This document shows, one piece after another, positions 1 through 7,117 of a stretch of 64,000 nt of DNA. Positions within the stretch are counted from its first letter, which is position 1, and each line of letters begins with the position of its first letter. Source of the stretch: Shewanella schlegeliana (GTDB taxonomy: Bacteria; Pseudomonadota; Gammaproteobacteria; Enterobacterales; Shewanellaceae); assembly GCF_016765635.1 (NCBI RefSeq), contig NZ_JAESVD010000005.1:310001-374000 (forward strand), in the 5' to 3' direction. A program made the translations under genes and the position numbers. The notes beneath the pieces were generated by a model, which was not told the origin of the DNA, ran no database searches, and saw only the letters and a program-made list of their open reading frames with translations.

Positions 1-334
1 GAAAAAGCACACCAATCAAACCAATAACAAGGGGATACACAACGCCGACAATGGTTAGCTGTCCTGCTAGAAAACCTCCTTGCCAGTCAATTAATTTTTT
101 CCAGTGAGGGAAATACTCAATAGCAAATGGAGTTAATTCTTCTTTCCAGAGTAATAAATTAGTAACAAGCAAACTAGCTAAGGCGAAGGTGAGAAAGGTG
201 TAATAACTATGCCTTTGAGACCAGCGTAATATGTTGTGTTCAAAAAAACTCCACTTACTAGATAAGAACGCCTTGTTTTGATAAAGAGTTTCATCAATGT
301 TTTTATTTACATGATACTGAAGTGAATTTAACAT
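1..334 (-). CDS. Partial hypothetical membrane protein (cut by window edge)
   Basis: The reading frame starts at an ATG (332-334) with GAGAA just upstream and stays open to the window edge, giving 111 N-terminal residues. The first ~40 residues are polar and probably cytoplasmic. Hydrophobic segments lie near residues 45-63 and 88-111, so this is an inner-membrane protein with at least two spans. I do not recognise the family. No motif allows a function to be assigned. Confidence 0.6.
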   Translation of the reverse strand, partial: MLNSLQYHVNKNIDETLYQNKAFLSSKWSFFEHNILRWSQRHSYYTFLTFALASLLVTNLLLWKEELTPFAIEYFPHWKKLIDWQGGFLAGQLTIVGVVYPLVIGLIGVLF

Positions 335-611
335 TTTCTCGATTTTAACAAACACTTAAGTGCCTCAAACAGCTAGAAGGATCATTTTCAAGTACAACCA
401 CTTTACTAGAAAGCGTGTGTTAATCAATGATATGCGTACCTTTATATTGTTTAGTGCTTATGATGGGGAGTCAGGCCTTGCTTTTTGCATTCCGATTAAA
501 ATATGTATGGCAAACGTAGCTGACTACTGAGTGTCTTTTTTCGAGATGAAAATGATAAAGGGGCAAAAGTAAGTTACTAAACATACGGGAAACACCCATT
601 CCCCATCGGAG

Positions 612-842
612 TTGCCGAAGTACGCAGATAAAAATGCCGTGGAGCCATCATGGATGATGGCTCTGGCTCGGAGGGACATGGATGTCCCATCTGAGCCGTT
701 AGGCGATTTTTATTGGAGTATGAGGAATCACAACTTCGTCGGGGCGGCTGGGGAGATCCAAGAGGGGGTAGCTGTTGCCCCCTTCTTGGCCGAGTGTGAG
801 CTGGAAGCTCACGGCTTTGGTCAGGTGCAACCTGATTTATAG
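612..842 (+). CDS. Small hairpin-rich ORF, 76 codons, doubtful coding
   Basis: A 76-codon frame opens with TTG at 612, where GGAG sits directly against the start codon, too close for a normal ribosome binding site. The predicted peptide (PSWMM, RRDMDVPSEP, EIQEGVAVAP motifs) has no recognisable domain, signal peptide or membrane segment. The DNA is unusually GC-rich for this neighbourhood and is almost entirely made of short hairpins (see the adjoining repeat feature). It may be a spreading palindromic element that happens to keep a frame open, or a small protein gene carrying such an element. I cannot decide which from one copy. Confidence 0.35.
   Translation: MPKYADKNAVEPSWMMALARRDMDVPSEPLGDFYWSMRNHNFVGAAGEIQEGVAVAPFLAECELEAHGFGQVQPDL
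642..835. repeat. Cluster of five hairpins, two with TGGA loops
   Basis: Stems seen directly: 642-650 with 655-663 (9 bp, loop TGGA); 673-678 with 683-688 (6 bp, loop TGGA), extended outward by 665-672 with 690-697 (one G:T pair, one bulged base); 758-768 with 778-789 (11 bp with one bulge); 796-802 with 806-812 (7 bp, loop GGA); 821-826 with 830-835 (6 bp, loop GCA). The density far exceeds chance and suggests a structured RNA or a mobile palindromic element. Confidence 0.7.
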
Positions 843-857
843 CCTTAAATTCAAGGC

Positions 858-883
858 AAAAAAAACCAGCTCAAAGGAGCTGG
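858..883 (-). terminator. Rho-independent terminator of small transcript copy 1
   Basis: A 7-bp stem (866-872 with 877-883, loop of four) is followed on the minus strand by eight T residues. It matches in position the terminator of copy 2 although the stem sequence differs. Confidence 0.85.
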
Positions 884-1034
884 CAAGACATGTTTCAAGT
901 GTTCCAAAAGGAAATCGGTTAGCGCGCTAGCGTTAATCAATGGTATATCAACAAGGTCAACATACCACTTGAGTCTAAACACACCCAAAGGGTGTTATAA
1001 GGTTGATGGATGATGGAACTACCTTTAAGGAGGG

Positions 1035-1133
1035 TTAGCCCTTAAAAGTCATGGCGTATAAACCGCCACGCAAAACAGTTGAATCCAACCAAGTGTTTTG
1101 CCAGTAAATCGTAGTTTGTCCTGTATAAGGCAC
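1035..1133 (-). CDS. Micro-ORF copy 1 (32 residues) inside small transcript
   Basis: A GTG start at 1131-1133 lies 8 nt after AGGAG. The peptide ends with VLRGGLYAMTFKG, identical to the end of copy 2, and also shares an Ile-Tyr-x-Gln and a Trp-Leu pair. The variable part differs by several residues and by two codons in length without a frame break, which favours real translation. The peptide is not a hydrophobic toxin-like helix and has no signal sequence. An in-frame ATG at 1161-1163 would give 42 residues, but the ribosome site favours 1133. Function unknown; a leader peptide or a small regulatory protein are both possible. Confidence 0.5.
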   Translation of the reverse strand: MPYTGQTTIYWQNTWLDSTVLRGGLYAMTFKG

Positions 1134-1298
1134 AGTCAATACTCCTAACAAAGTTGTAAACATACACTCAAATTAAATCAGTCAAAGGGGTTGAGCCAAA
1201 CTAATTTAATGAGTCAACTTGTCGCTCGATTCCTTGGAGAATTATCCTTCCTGGATAGACTTCTTAATTGGCAGACATCTGTCTAACCAAGGAGGGTG

Positions 1299-1326
1299 AT
1301 TATAGAGCGCTGTAATTTTATTACAA
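1299..1326 (-). promoter_or_regulatory. Sigma70 promoter of small transcript copy 1
   Basis: TATAAT (1299-1304) and TTGTAA (1321-1326), read on the minus strand, are separated by 16 bp. The -35 box is embedded in the palindrome at 1311-1325. Confidence 0.75.
1311..1325 (-). promoter_or_regulatory. HexR-like operator, perfect dyad, copy 1 proximal
   Basis: TGTAATAAAATTACA is a perfect inverted repeat with a 3-bp centre. It fits the consensus TGTAATwwwATTACA known for HexR, the regulator of central carbon metabolism in Shewanella. It overlaps the -35 element, a position typical of repression. Confidence 0.6.
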
Positions 1327-1363
1327 CCCTTTCTTGTAAAAAATGCTTAAAAACGATCTAAGC

Positions 1364-1378
1364 GGTAATTTTACGACA
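1364..1378 (-). promoter_or_regulatory. Degenerate HexR-like operator, copy 1 distal
   Basis: TGTCGTAAAATTACC keeps one good half-site and differs from the dyad consensus at three positions. Its centre is 53 bp from that of the proximal box, nearly the same spacing as in copy 2. Confidence 0.4.
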
Positions 1379-1513
1379 AACTAGAGCGATGCAGATCACA
1401 AAACTGGGGCGCTATCGGCTTACATTCACAATCAAACACTTTTTCTGATCAAAAAAACACATCTTTAACTGCTGTTTTATGGATCTTCCATGCTCTCTTA
1501 GTAAATAAAATAC

Positions 1514-1540
1514 AAAAAAAAGCCCACTCAATGAGTGGGC
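1514..1540 (-). terminator. Rho-independent terminator of small transcript copy 2
   Basis: GCCCACT (1522-1528) pairs with AGTGGGC (1534-1540), followed by eight T on the minus strand. The stem differs in sequence from copy 1 but pairing is kept. Confidence 0.85.
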
Positions 1541-1700
1541 AAGACATTTCAAGCGTTCCTAACGGAAATTGGTTAACGCGCCAGCGGTAATCAATGGCAA
1601 GCAGCGGGAGTATACTAACTCAGGCTGTCTGCGACTTGGTCTACAAGTATCTAAAAGATACATTAAAGGTTGATGGAAACTGATTAACTAAAAAGGAGGG

Positions 1701-1793
1701 TTAGCCCTTGAAAGTCATGGCGTATAAACCGCCGCGCAAAACCTCAGTGTTTAACCAAAAGCTCTGCGAATAAATAGTGTTACTAAAAAACAT
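1701..1793 (-). CDS. Micro-ORF copy 2 (30 residues) inside small transcript
   Basis: An ATG start at 1791-1793 lies 8 nt after AGGAG, at the position aligned with the GTG of copy 1. The peptide begins MFFSNTIYSQ and ends VLRGGLYAMTFKG. The C-terminal 13 residues are identical in both copies although two codons differ silently in the third base (CGC/CGT for Arg, TTC/TTT for Phe), a mild sign of selection at the protein level. No known family is recognised. Confidence 0.5.
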   Translation of the reverse strand: MFFSNTIYSQSFWLNTEVLRGGLYAMTFKG

Positions 1794-1950
1794 AATTAAT
1801 ACTCCTAACAAAGTTGAATTCCAAATACTCTACTTTCATAAAAGCCGTTCGATGGCTTGTAGAGTCAACTTGTCGCTCGATTCCTTGGAGAATTATCCTT
1901 CCTGGATAGACTAAGTGTCGCTAAGCACCTTTGCTTACCCGACGAAAGCT

Positions 1951-1978
1951 ATTATAGATAAATGTAGTTTTATTACAA
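1951..1978 (-). promoter_or_regulatory. Sigma70 promoter of small transcript copy 2
   Basis: TATAAT (1951-1956) and TTGTAA (1973-1978) with a 16-bp spacer, identical in layout to copy 1. Confidence 0.75.
1963..1977 (-). promoter_or_regulatory. HexR-like operator, copy 2 proximal
   Basis: TGTAATAAAACTACA has one mismatch to the dyad TGTAATwwwATTACA and overlaps the -35 box exactly as in copy 1. Confidence 0.55.
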
Positions 1979-2014
1979 GCTTTTTATTTAAAAAAGCCTA
2001 AAAAAGCTTATTTT

Positions 2015-2029
2015 GGTAATTTTATTACA
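2015..2029 (-). promoter_or_regulatory. HexR-like operator, copy 2 distal
   Basis: TGTAATAAAATTACC has a single mismatch to the dyad. Its centre is 52 bp upstream of the proximal box centre, about five helical turns. Confidence 0.55.
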
Positions 2030-2105
2030 TCAATTACTAAAGCAAGCAGACTCTCGGGCCATTTCGGTTAGCCAAGAACATAAGCTTTGCATGCAATGAA
2101 AGTTA

Positions 2106-2131
2106 AAAAGCCGATAAAAAAATCGGCTTTT
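2106..2131. terminator. Terminator after M17 aminopeptidase gene
   Basis: AAAAGCCGAT (2106-2115) pairs with ATCGGCTTTT (2122-2131); works on either strand and lies just past the minus-strand gene ending at 2155. Confidence 0.8.
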
Positions 2132-2154
2132 AAAAGTGACGGTGTGGCCTGTAG

Positions 2155-3702
2155 CTACCTCGTGGTCATATAACTAAATAAGCCGACTAATGGGGTGGCC
2201 GTTGGCGTACCATATTGAGGATGCCCCTCGGTTGCGCTACCCGCAATATCTAAGTGTGTATAAGCAATCGGCTTGTGATCATTTAAACCATGGCCACTTA
2301 GGCCTGAGGCTTCAATCAAGAATGCAGCAGGATACTGATGGCCTCGTGCCGTCACCGATGAAGGGGCATTATTTGACGACAACATGTCTGCAGCAGCAGA
2401 GGGATCGACAATTTTGCTAAAATCATCACGACGTAACTGAGTCACCTCAATCGGCTCACCCCAAAGTGATGCTTGCTCTTGCATGTTATAGGCAAGATTA
2501 GCCTGCTTAGCGACACTGTTTTCAACCGCCGCAGTGTATCCACCAAAGCAGCGCACCACATGACCCGTTAATGTCGCTACCGAGAACATCTGTGGATTAA
2601 CCGCAGCAACAGCCTTTAAACGCAGGTGGGAGAGCAGATCGGCCAAGACTAGACGCCCCTCTGCATCGGTATTACCAATTCGGACGCGTTTGCCTGCATG
2701 GCTGGTGATGATCTCATCGGTGACAAATGCTTCACTGCCGATACTGTTTCGCACTAGGCCCAATTCGGCCACAACACGGATCCCCTTAGGTTTAAGCATG
2801 CTGATGGTCTTCATCAGGCCTGCGACCGCAGCCGCACCACCTTTATCTCGGCTCATCCCCGCCATACCACCCGCTATTTTTAGATCGGCGCCGCCAGTAT
2901 CGTAGACCACACCTTTACCGGCAAACAGATAAGTATGTTCAATCTCCCCTTCGCCAACATACTCAAGCTTTACCACCCGAGGTTGATGCCTTAATACGGC
3001 AAAAGAGGAGCGACCGACAGCGCTTAATAGTGGATAGTCACGCTCGAGAATATCTCTATCTTCAACCACGCTCATGGTTAAACCTGAATTTGCAAGTGCT
3101 GCAACACAGTAATCGGCAAAAGCGGGCGCAGACATACGCTCAGGTTCAGTGCCACAAAGATCGCGCGCAAGTGTACGCCCCGATTCAATCGCGGTTAGTG
3201 TGTTAGCACAGGTTGCTCCCTCTTTAGTGTCAGCTAATAGTCCTATCGCCTCTAAAGGTTCATCACCGCCACCGGCCTCTCTTAGCTCCAGTGCTTGCCA
3301 AAGCTCTTGCCCACAAGCGAGCGCTGCAACCTGAGCCGCATGTTGGTAACGCTGCTCGGTTGATGCGTTCACTAATAGTAGAGGCCGCTTCGCTCCCGCC
3401 TCTTTAGCCAGTTTAATCCCCTCTCTCGCCGCATCGGCAAACACCCGCACATCTTGGTAATCATCATCTGCCTTTTTAACTGGCGCGATAATCAAGCGCC
3501 CCCCTGCGAGTCCTGGAGCAAAGAGTAAAGTAACTGATTGACCAACACGCTTATCAACCTTTTGACCATGATTCGCCAGCAGTGAAACTTCATCGAGTTT
3601 TACCGAGCTGAGATCTGGGGTAACCACCACCAGCGCATCCCAACCACTGCCTTCGAAAATGGCATCTTGTTCTACTACATCAACAAATTTTACCGACCCC
3701 AT
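2155..3702 (-). CDS. M17 leucyl aminopeptidase family protein
   Basis: Cytosolic metallo-aminopeptidase that removes N-terminal residues from peptides; the M17 family forms hexamers with two metal ions. The 515-residue length is usual. The C-terminal catalytic domain has all the expected residues: metal ligands Lys263, Asp268, Asp286, Asp346 and Glu348, catalytic Lys275 and Arg350, the last three in or near the NTDAEGR signature at 344-350. The N-terminal half is diverged from E. coli PepA, so this is probably a second, PepA-like paralogue rather than PepA itself. It stands alone, with a terminator 24 bp downstream. Confidence 0.85.
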   Translation of the reverse strand: MGSVKFVDVVEQDAIFEGSGWDALVVVTPDLSSVKLDEVSLLANHGQKVDKRVGQSVTLLFAPGLAGGRLIIAPVKKADDDYQDVRVFADAAREGIKLAKEAGAKRPLLLVNASTEQRYQHAAQVAALACGQELWQALELREAGGGDEPLEAIGLLADTKEGATCANTLTAIESGRTLARDLCGTEPERMSAPAFADYCVAALANSGLTMSVVEDRDILERDYPLLSAVGRSSFAVLRHQPRVVKLEYVGEGEIEHTYLFAGKGVVYDTGGADLKIAGGMAGMSRDKGGAAAVAGLMKTISMLKPKGIRVVAELGLVRNSIGSEAFVTDEIITSHAGKRVRIGNTDAEGRLVLADLLSHLRLKAVAAVNPQMFSVATLTGHVVRCFGGYTAAVENSVAKQANLAYNMQEQASLWGEPIEVTQLRRDDFSKIVDPSAAADMLSSNNAPSSVTARGHQYPAAFLIEASGLSGHGLNDHKPIAYTHLDIAGSATEGHPQYGTPTATPLVGLFSYMTTR

Positions 3703-3925
3703 AATCTATCCTTGTTATATTTTATTTTTGATTACGCATTATTCCCCTATTAAAGCTAGATTGCCAACGAGTCAAATCTATATGTGGAAACTTACCCTGA
3801 CAAGAGCACTTAAGGGGTGTTGTAAACGACTCTGCTGCGCACTAAGACTATGCTAGACTGTCTGCAATTTCTGCCTTAATGGCAGCTGCGCTGCTATAGA
3901 CATTACTCGAATAGGGGATTTTTAA

Positions 3926-5386
3926 GTGACCACTCTAAGTCAGTTACAACCACAAGCACTCTGGCAATGGTTCGAACAGATCTGTGCCATTCCGCATCCA
4001 TCTAAACACGAGCAAGCTTTGAGTGCTCATATTCAAGCTTGGGCTAAAGATAAACAACTGAGTGTCGTTGAAGACAAAGTCGGTAACCTGATCATTAAGA
4101 AACCGGCTACCGCTGGCATGGAAAACCGTAAAACTGTCGTGCTGCAAGCGCATATCGACATGGTGCCACAGAAAAATGCAGACAAAGTTCATGACTTTGA
4201 GAAAGACCCAATTGAAGCCTATGTCGATGGCGACTGGGTTAAAGCCAAAGGCACAACGTTAGGTGCCGATAACGGTATTGGTATGGCTTCTGCGCTAGCG
4301 ATTCTCGGCGCCAATGATATTCCTCACGGCCCACTAGAAGTGCTGCTGACAATTGACGAAGAAGCAGGCATGACAGGTGCTTTCGGCTTAGAAGCTGGCA
4401 TGCTAGATGCTGAGATCCTAATCAATACCGACTCTGAGCAGGAAGGCGAGATCTACATGGGCTGTGCTGGCGGCGTCGATGCGCAGCTTAGCGTGCCTAT
4501 GGTTTGGCAATCTCCAGAGCCGACTAATGCCAGTTATAAGCTGTCGATCTCAGGCCTAAAAGGTGGTCACTCAGGAGTTAACATTCATTTAGGTCGTGGC
4601 AACGCTAACAAGCTTTTGGCTCGTTTCCTGTTTACTCACGGTGATGAGCTTGCGATTGAGCTAACGCAATTTACTGGCGGCTCACTACGTAATGCTATTC
4701 CTCGCGAAGCGGAAGTAAGCTTTATGCTACCCGCTGAAAACATAGCGCTACTGCAAGAGCGAGCGACACAGTTCCAAGCATTAGTGCGTGAAGAGTTAGC
4801 GATTGCCGACCCAGATACTGTGCTCACACTGGAAGAGATCCCAGCGCAGATGCAGGTGATGAGTGAAGAGTCACAACAGATCTTAATTGATCTGCTTAAT
4901 GCTTGCCCTAACGGCGTGATTCGCATGAGTGACGAAGTAAAAGGTGTGACAGAAACCTCGCTTAACGTTGGCGTGATCAGCACCGAAGACAATGGTGTAC
5001 AAATTCTTTGTCTGATCCGCTCACTTATCGACTCAGGCCGTGAAGAGATTGAAGGCGTTTTAAGCTCGCTGGCAAACCTTGCAGGTGCAAACGTTGAGTT
5101 TAGCGGCGCCTACCCTGGTTGGAAGCCAGATAATAGCTCACCAGTAATGGCAAGCGTGCGTGAAACCTATGAGGCAATTTATAACAAAGAGCCGACCATC
5201 ATGGTGATCCACGCAGGTCTTGAATGTGGTCTATTTAAGAAGCCTTACCCAGAGATGGATATGGTCTCTATTGGTCCAACGATTCGTTACCCACACAGCC
5301 CTGATGAAAAGGTTAACATCACTACAGTAGATCAATACTGGAAGCTGTTATTAGCTGTACTGGAACGTACTCCAGTCAAAGGCTAA
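3926..5386 (+). CDS. pepD: Aminoacyl-histidine dipeptidase (cytosol nonspecific dipeptidase)
   Basis: Zinc-dependent M20 dipeptidase that splits Xaa-His and many other dipeptides in the cytosol. The 486-residue length matches E. coli PepD. Visible metal-site motifs are LQAHIDMVPQ (about residues 75-84), GADNGIG (about 111-117) and the catalytic DEEAGMTGA (about 142-150). The start is a GTG preceded by AGGGGA. It is a single gene followed by a terminator; its last 69 bases before the stop codon are repeated exactly 212 bp downstream. Confidence 0.95.
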   Translation: MTTLSQLQPQALWQWFEQICAIPHPSKHEQALSAHIQAWAKDKQLSVVEDKVGNLIIKKPATAGMENRKTVVLQAHIDMVPQKNADKVHDFEKDPIEAYVDGDWVKAKGTTLGADNGIGMASALAILGANDIPHGPLEVLLTIDEEAGMTGAFGLEAGMLDAEILINTDSEQEGEIYMGCAGGVDAQLSVPMVWQSPEPTNASYKLSISGLKGGHSGVNIHLGRGNANKLLARFLFTHGDELAIELTQFTGGSLRNAIPREAEVSFMLPAENIALLQERATQFQALVREELAIADPDTVLTLEEIPAQMQVMSEESQQILIDLLNACPNGVIRMSDEVKGVTETSLNVGVISTEDNGVQILCLIRSLIDSGREEIEGVLSSLANLAGANVEFSGAYPGWKPDNSSPVMASVRETYEAIYNKEPTIMVIHAGLECGLFKKPYPEMDMVSIGPTIRYPHSPDEKVNITTVDQYWKLLLAVLERTPVKG

Positions 5387-5403
5387 TCAACCTTGAATAG
5401 TCA

Positions 5404-5434
5404 AAAGGCCACTTAGCAATAAGTGGCCTTTATT
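5404..5434 (+). terminator. pepD terminator
   Basis: 12-bp stem AAAGGCCACTTA (5404-5415) with TAAGTGGCCTTT (5420-5431), then an AT-rich tail. Confidence 0.85.
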
Positions 5435-5464
5435 ATTTCTAGCAGAAGTTAGGGGACCGATTAC

Positions 5465-5598
5465 CGTTCTGGCCCAAAGCCATTCGTTATCCACTTTACC
5501 AAAACAAGAACCCAGATGAAAAAGTTAGCATCACTACAGTAGATCAATACTGGAAGCTGTTATTAGCTGTACTGGAACGTACTCCAGTCAAAGGCTAG
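5465..5598 (+). pseudogene. Duplicated 3' fragment of pepD
   Basis: In the pepD frame this segment reads a diverged version of the last ~40 residues of PepD (IRYP, then PDEKVSITTVDQYW) and ends in TAG. Bases 5529-5597 are identical to pepD 5317-5385, while the bases before them are clearly diverged and hold an insertion. There is no start codon or ribosome site. It is a gene remnant, perhaps left by a tandem duplication, whose 3' part was made identical again by recombination. Confidence 0.8.
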
Positions 5599-5626
5599 TC
5601 CCGCAGTTAACACCAAACTAAAACCC

Positions 5627-5653
5627 AAAAGGCCGCAAATTAGCGGCCTTTTT
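5627..5653. terminator. Terminator between pepD remnant and dinB
   Basis: AAAAGGCCGC (5627-5636) pairs with GCGGCCTTTT (5643-5652). It is 32 bp beyond the dinB stop on the minus strand and also follows the pepD remnant. Confidence 0.8.
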
Positions 5654-5684
5654 AATATCTAAGTATCACTTAACGACAACACGC

Positions 5685-6767
5685 CTAAAAGCCTAAATCC
5701 ATCTGCGAGCTATCCACATCTGCCTGATCCGAAACAACGCTATTAGAGGCGAGTCCAACGGAAACTCCCAAGAGGCGGATCCCTCGTTCATGCTGTCTCT
5801 CCATCGCTTGTTCAAGCAGCTGGTAAAATAAGTTTACTGATATTTCATCACTTCTATGCTCTATCGTCGTCTGCTTAAAGTCTTCAAACTTAAGTTTAAC
5901 CACTTGCTTATTGATCACCCTATCCTTTGCGCTGCGGTTCACACGGGCTGCCAGCTCCTGAATCAGTTGCGGCATCACGGCCCTACACTGCTCCAGTGTG
6001 TGAATATCTTTTGCCAAGGTGGTTTCAACCCCTACAGACTTTCGCTCTCGGTTAGGTGAAATACCTCGTTTGTCGACCCCTTTGGACCGCTCAATCAGCA
6101 CGCTACCGAATTTTCCAAAACGTTCAATCAGCTTAGGCTCAGGGTAAGCCTGAATATCGCTACAGGTATGCAGCCCCAACTCTGCTAGCTTTTTGGCAGT
6201 GACCTTGCCCACGCCAGGTATTTTTATCAAGGGGAGAGTTTTAACAAACTCATCAATCATGTCCGGTCGAATCACATACTGTCCATTGGGTTTATTAAGA
6301 TCGGAAGCTATCTTGGCCAAAAACTTCACCGGTGCGATGCCTGCCGATGCGGTCAGACCCGTTTCGGCCAAGATATCGGCCCGAATGGCCTCGGCGATTA
6401 AGGTTGCAGAGCCCTTGCAATGGCAGCTGTCGGTTACATCTAGGTAGGCTTCATCTAGCGATAGTGGCTCGATTAGGTCGGTGTAGCGCTCAAATACCGC
6501 TCTGATCTGGCTCGATACCTCTTTATAGACCTGCATACGCCCTGGAACCAAAATCAAGTTGGGGCACAGCTTTAATGCGTAACCTGATGCCATCGCCGAG
6601 CGCACACCAAATTGGCGCGCCTCATAGTTACAGGTACTGATCACCCCGCGGCGATCGCTGCGTCCACCGACGGCTATCGGTTTGCCTCTTAGTTCGGGAA
6701 AATCACGCATCTCCACTGCGGCGTAGAAGCAATCCATGTCTACATGAATAATTTTTTGCAAGCCCAT
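5685..6767 (-). CDS. dinB: DNA polymerase IV (Y family)
   Basis: Error-prone translesion polymerase that extends damaged or misaligned primer ends. The 360-residue protein starts with the Y-family signature [12 protein letters not shown] (about residues 8-19), has the second catalytic motif [10 protein letters not shown] (about 103-112) and a helix-hairpin-helix around [11 protein letters not shown]. It ends in GF without a clear QLxLxF clamp-binding motif, the last residues being DLGF, which could be a reduced version. A LexA box lies 21 bp upstream of the start, so SOS control is likely. Confidence 0.95.
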   Translation of the reverse strand: MGLQKIIHVDMDCFYAAVEMRDFPELRGKPIAVGGRSDRRGVISTCNYEARQFGVRSAMASGYALKLCPNLILVPGRMQVYKEVSSQIRAVFERYTDLIEPLSLDEAYLDVTDSCHCKGSATLIAEAIRADILAETGLTASAGIAPVKFLAKIASDLNKPNGQYVIRPDMIDEFVKTLPLIKIPGVGKVTAKKLAELGLHTCSDIQAYPEPKLIERFGKFGSVLIERSKGVDKRGISPNRERKSVGVETTLAKDIHTLEQCRAVMPQLIQELAARVNRSAKDRVINKQVVKLKFEDFKQTTIEHRSDEISVNLFYQLLEQAMERQHERGIRLLGVSVGLASNSVVSDQADVDSSQMDLGF

Positions 6768-6787
6768 ATCCTCCGAAAAGAATATTA

Positions 6788-6803
6788 CTGTATATAAAAA
6801 CAG
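6788..6803. promoter_or_regulatory. LexA (SOS) box upstream of dinB
   Basis: CTGTATATAAAAACAG matches the gammaproteobacterial SOS box CTG-N10-CAG with the usual TA-rich centre. It is 21 bp from the dinB start codon. Confidence 0.85.
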
Positions 6804-6889
6804 TATTCAATATAAAGCACACAGATCAAATGCTAACTTTTGAAATTGGCGGTGAGTAAAAACGCTAAGTAATTATTCTAAAATATGAT

Positions 6890-7117
6890 TTACATTTTAG
6901 GCTCGCGGTAAAATAGCTGACTGAGCATCGTCAGCTCTTCTGCAGATAGAATGGATGAAGGCTTTATGTGAGCAGAGAAGCTCTGCCTCGCTGCCGCTAT
7001 AAGCTGGTCATCACAAATCTGCGCCTCACGGCGCTCGATATAATCAAGCAGGTAGTCAATCTGAAACTGATTATCGACACTAAGGCAAATCTGCTCTGCT
7101 TTCGCTATCGTCAACAT
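6890..7117 (-). CDS. Hypothetical protein, 75 residues
   Basis: A small, mostly helical soluble protein with no signal peptide or known domain. A longer frame begins with TTG at 7138, but the ATG at 7115-7117 is preceded by GGGGGAG at good distance, so the shorter start is chosen. It lies alone between dinB and the bacterioferritin genes with no sign of an operon. The ribosome site supports real translation; the function is unknown. Confidence 0.6.
   Translation of the reverse strand: MLTIAKAEQICLSVDNQFQIDYLLDYIERREAQICDDQLIAAARQSFSAHIKPSSILSAEELTMLSQLFYREPKM

Larger units (their letters stand above)
858..1292 (-). ncRNA. Small transcript copy 1 (~435 nt) with embedded micro-ORF
   Basis: The transcript is predicted from a sigma70 promoter (-35 TTGTAA at 1321-1326, 16-bp spacer, -10 TATAAT at 1299-1304) to a terminator at 858-883. 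It contains a 50-nt block (1211-1260) identical to copy 2 at 1862-1911, including a hairpin with loop AGGAA (1243-1257), and a 32-codon ORF (1035-1133). Segments on either side of the ORF are also conserved between copies while the rest has diverged, as expected for a structured RNA or a leader plus peptide. I know no named RNA family that it matches. Confidence 0.65.
1514..1944 (-). ncRNA. Small transcript copy 2 (~430 nt) with embedded micro-ORF
   Basis: The transcript is predicted from TTGTAA (1973-1978), 16-bp spacer, TATAAT (1951-1956) to the terminator at 1514-1540. It shares with copy 1 the identical 50-nt block (1862-1911), the ribosome site and end of the micro-ORF, and a segment near 1541-1600 just before the terminator. 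Its 5' end folds into a TAAGCA/TGCTTA hairpin where copy 1 has a different AGACA/TGTCT hairpin, again conserving shape rather than sequence. Confidence 0.65.
858..2029 (-). repeat. Tandem duplication of a ~655-bp promoter-to-terminator unit
   Basis: Two units lie head to tail: 858-1378 and 1514-2029. Equivalent landmarks are offset by 651-666 bp: identical 50-nt block by 651, -10 box by 652, start codon by 660, stop codon by 666, terminator by 656. Each unit has its own operators, promoter, micro-ORF and terminator. Divergence outside the conserved blocks shows the duplication is not recent, so both copies have been kept. Confidence 0.8.

Noticed and set aside
1385..1400. CRP-like site (AGCGAT-N4-ATCACA) upstream of small transcript copy 1
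   Set aside because: Only one half matches, and copy 2 has no equivalent.
1560..1680. Second micro-ORF in the small transcripts sharing PLI-A-ALT-F
   Set aside because: No ribosome site, start codons not aligned, and the two copies end in different places; conservation there is better explained by RNA pairing.
3944..4992. Antisense ORFs within pepD
   Set aside because: Shadows of a strongly coding gene; no ribosome sites or recognisable products.
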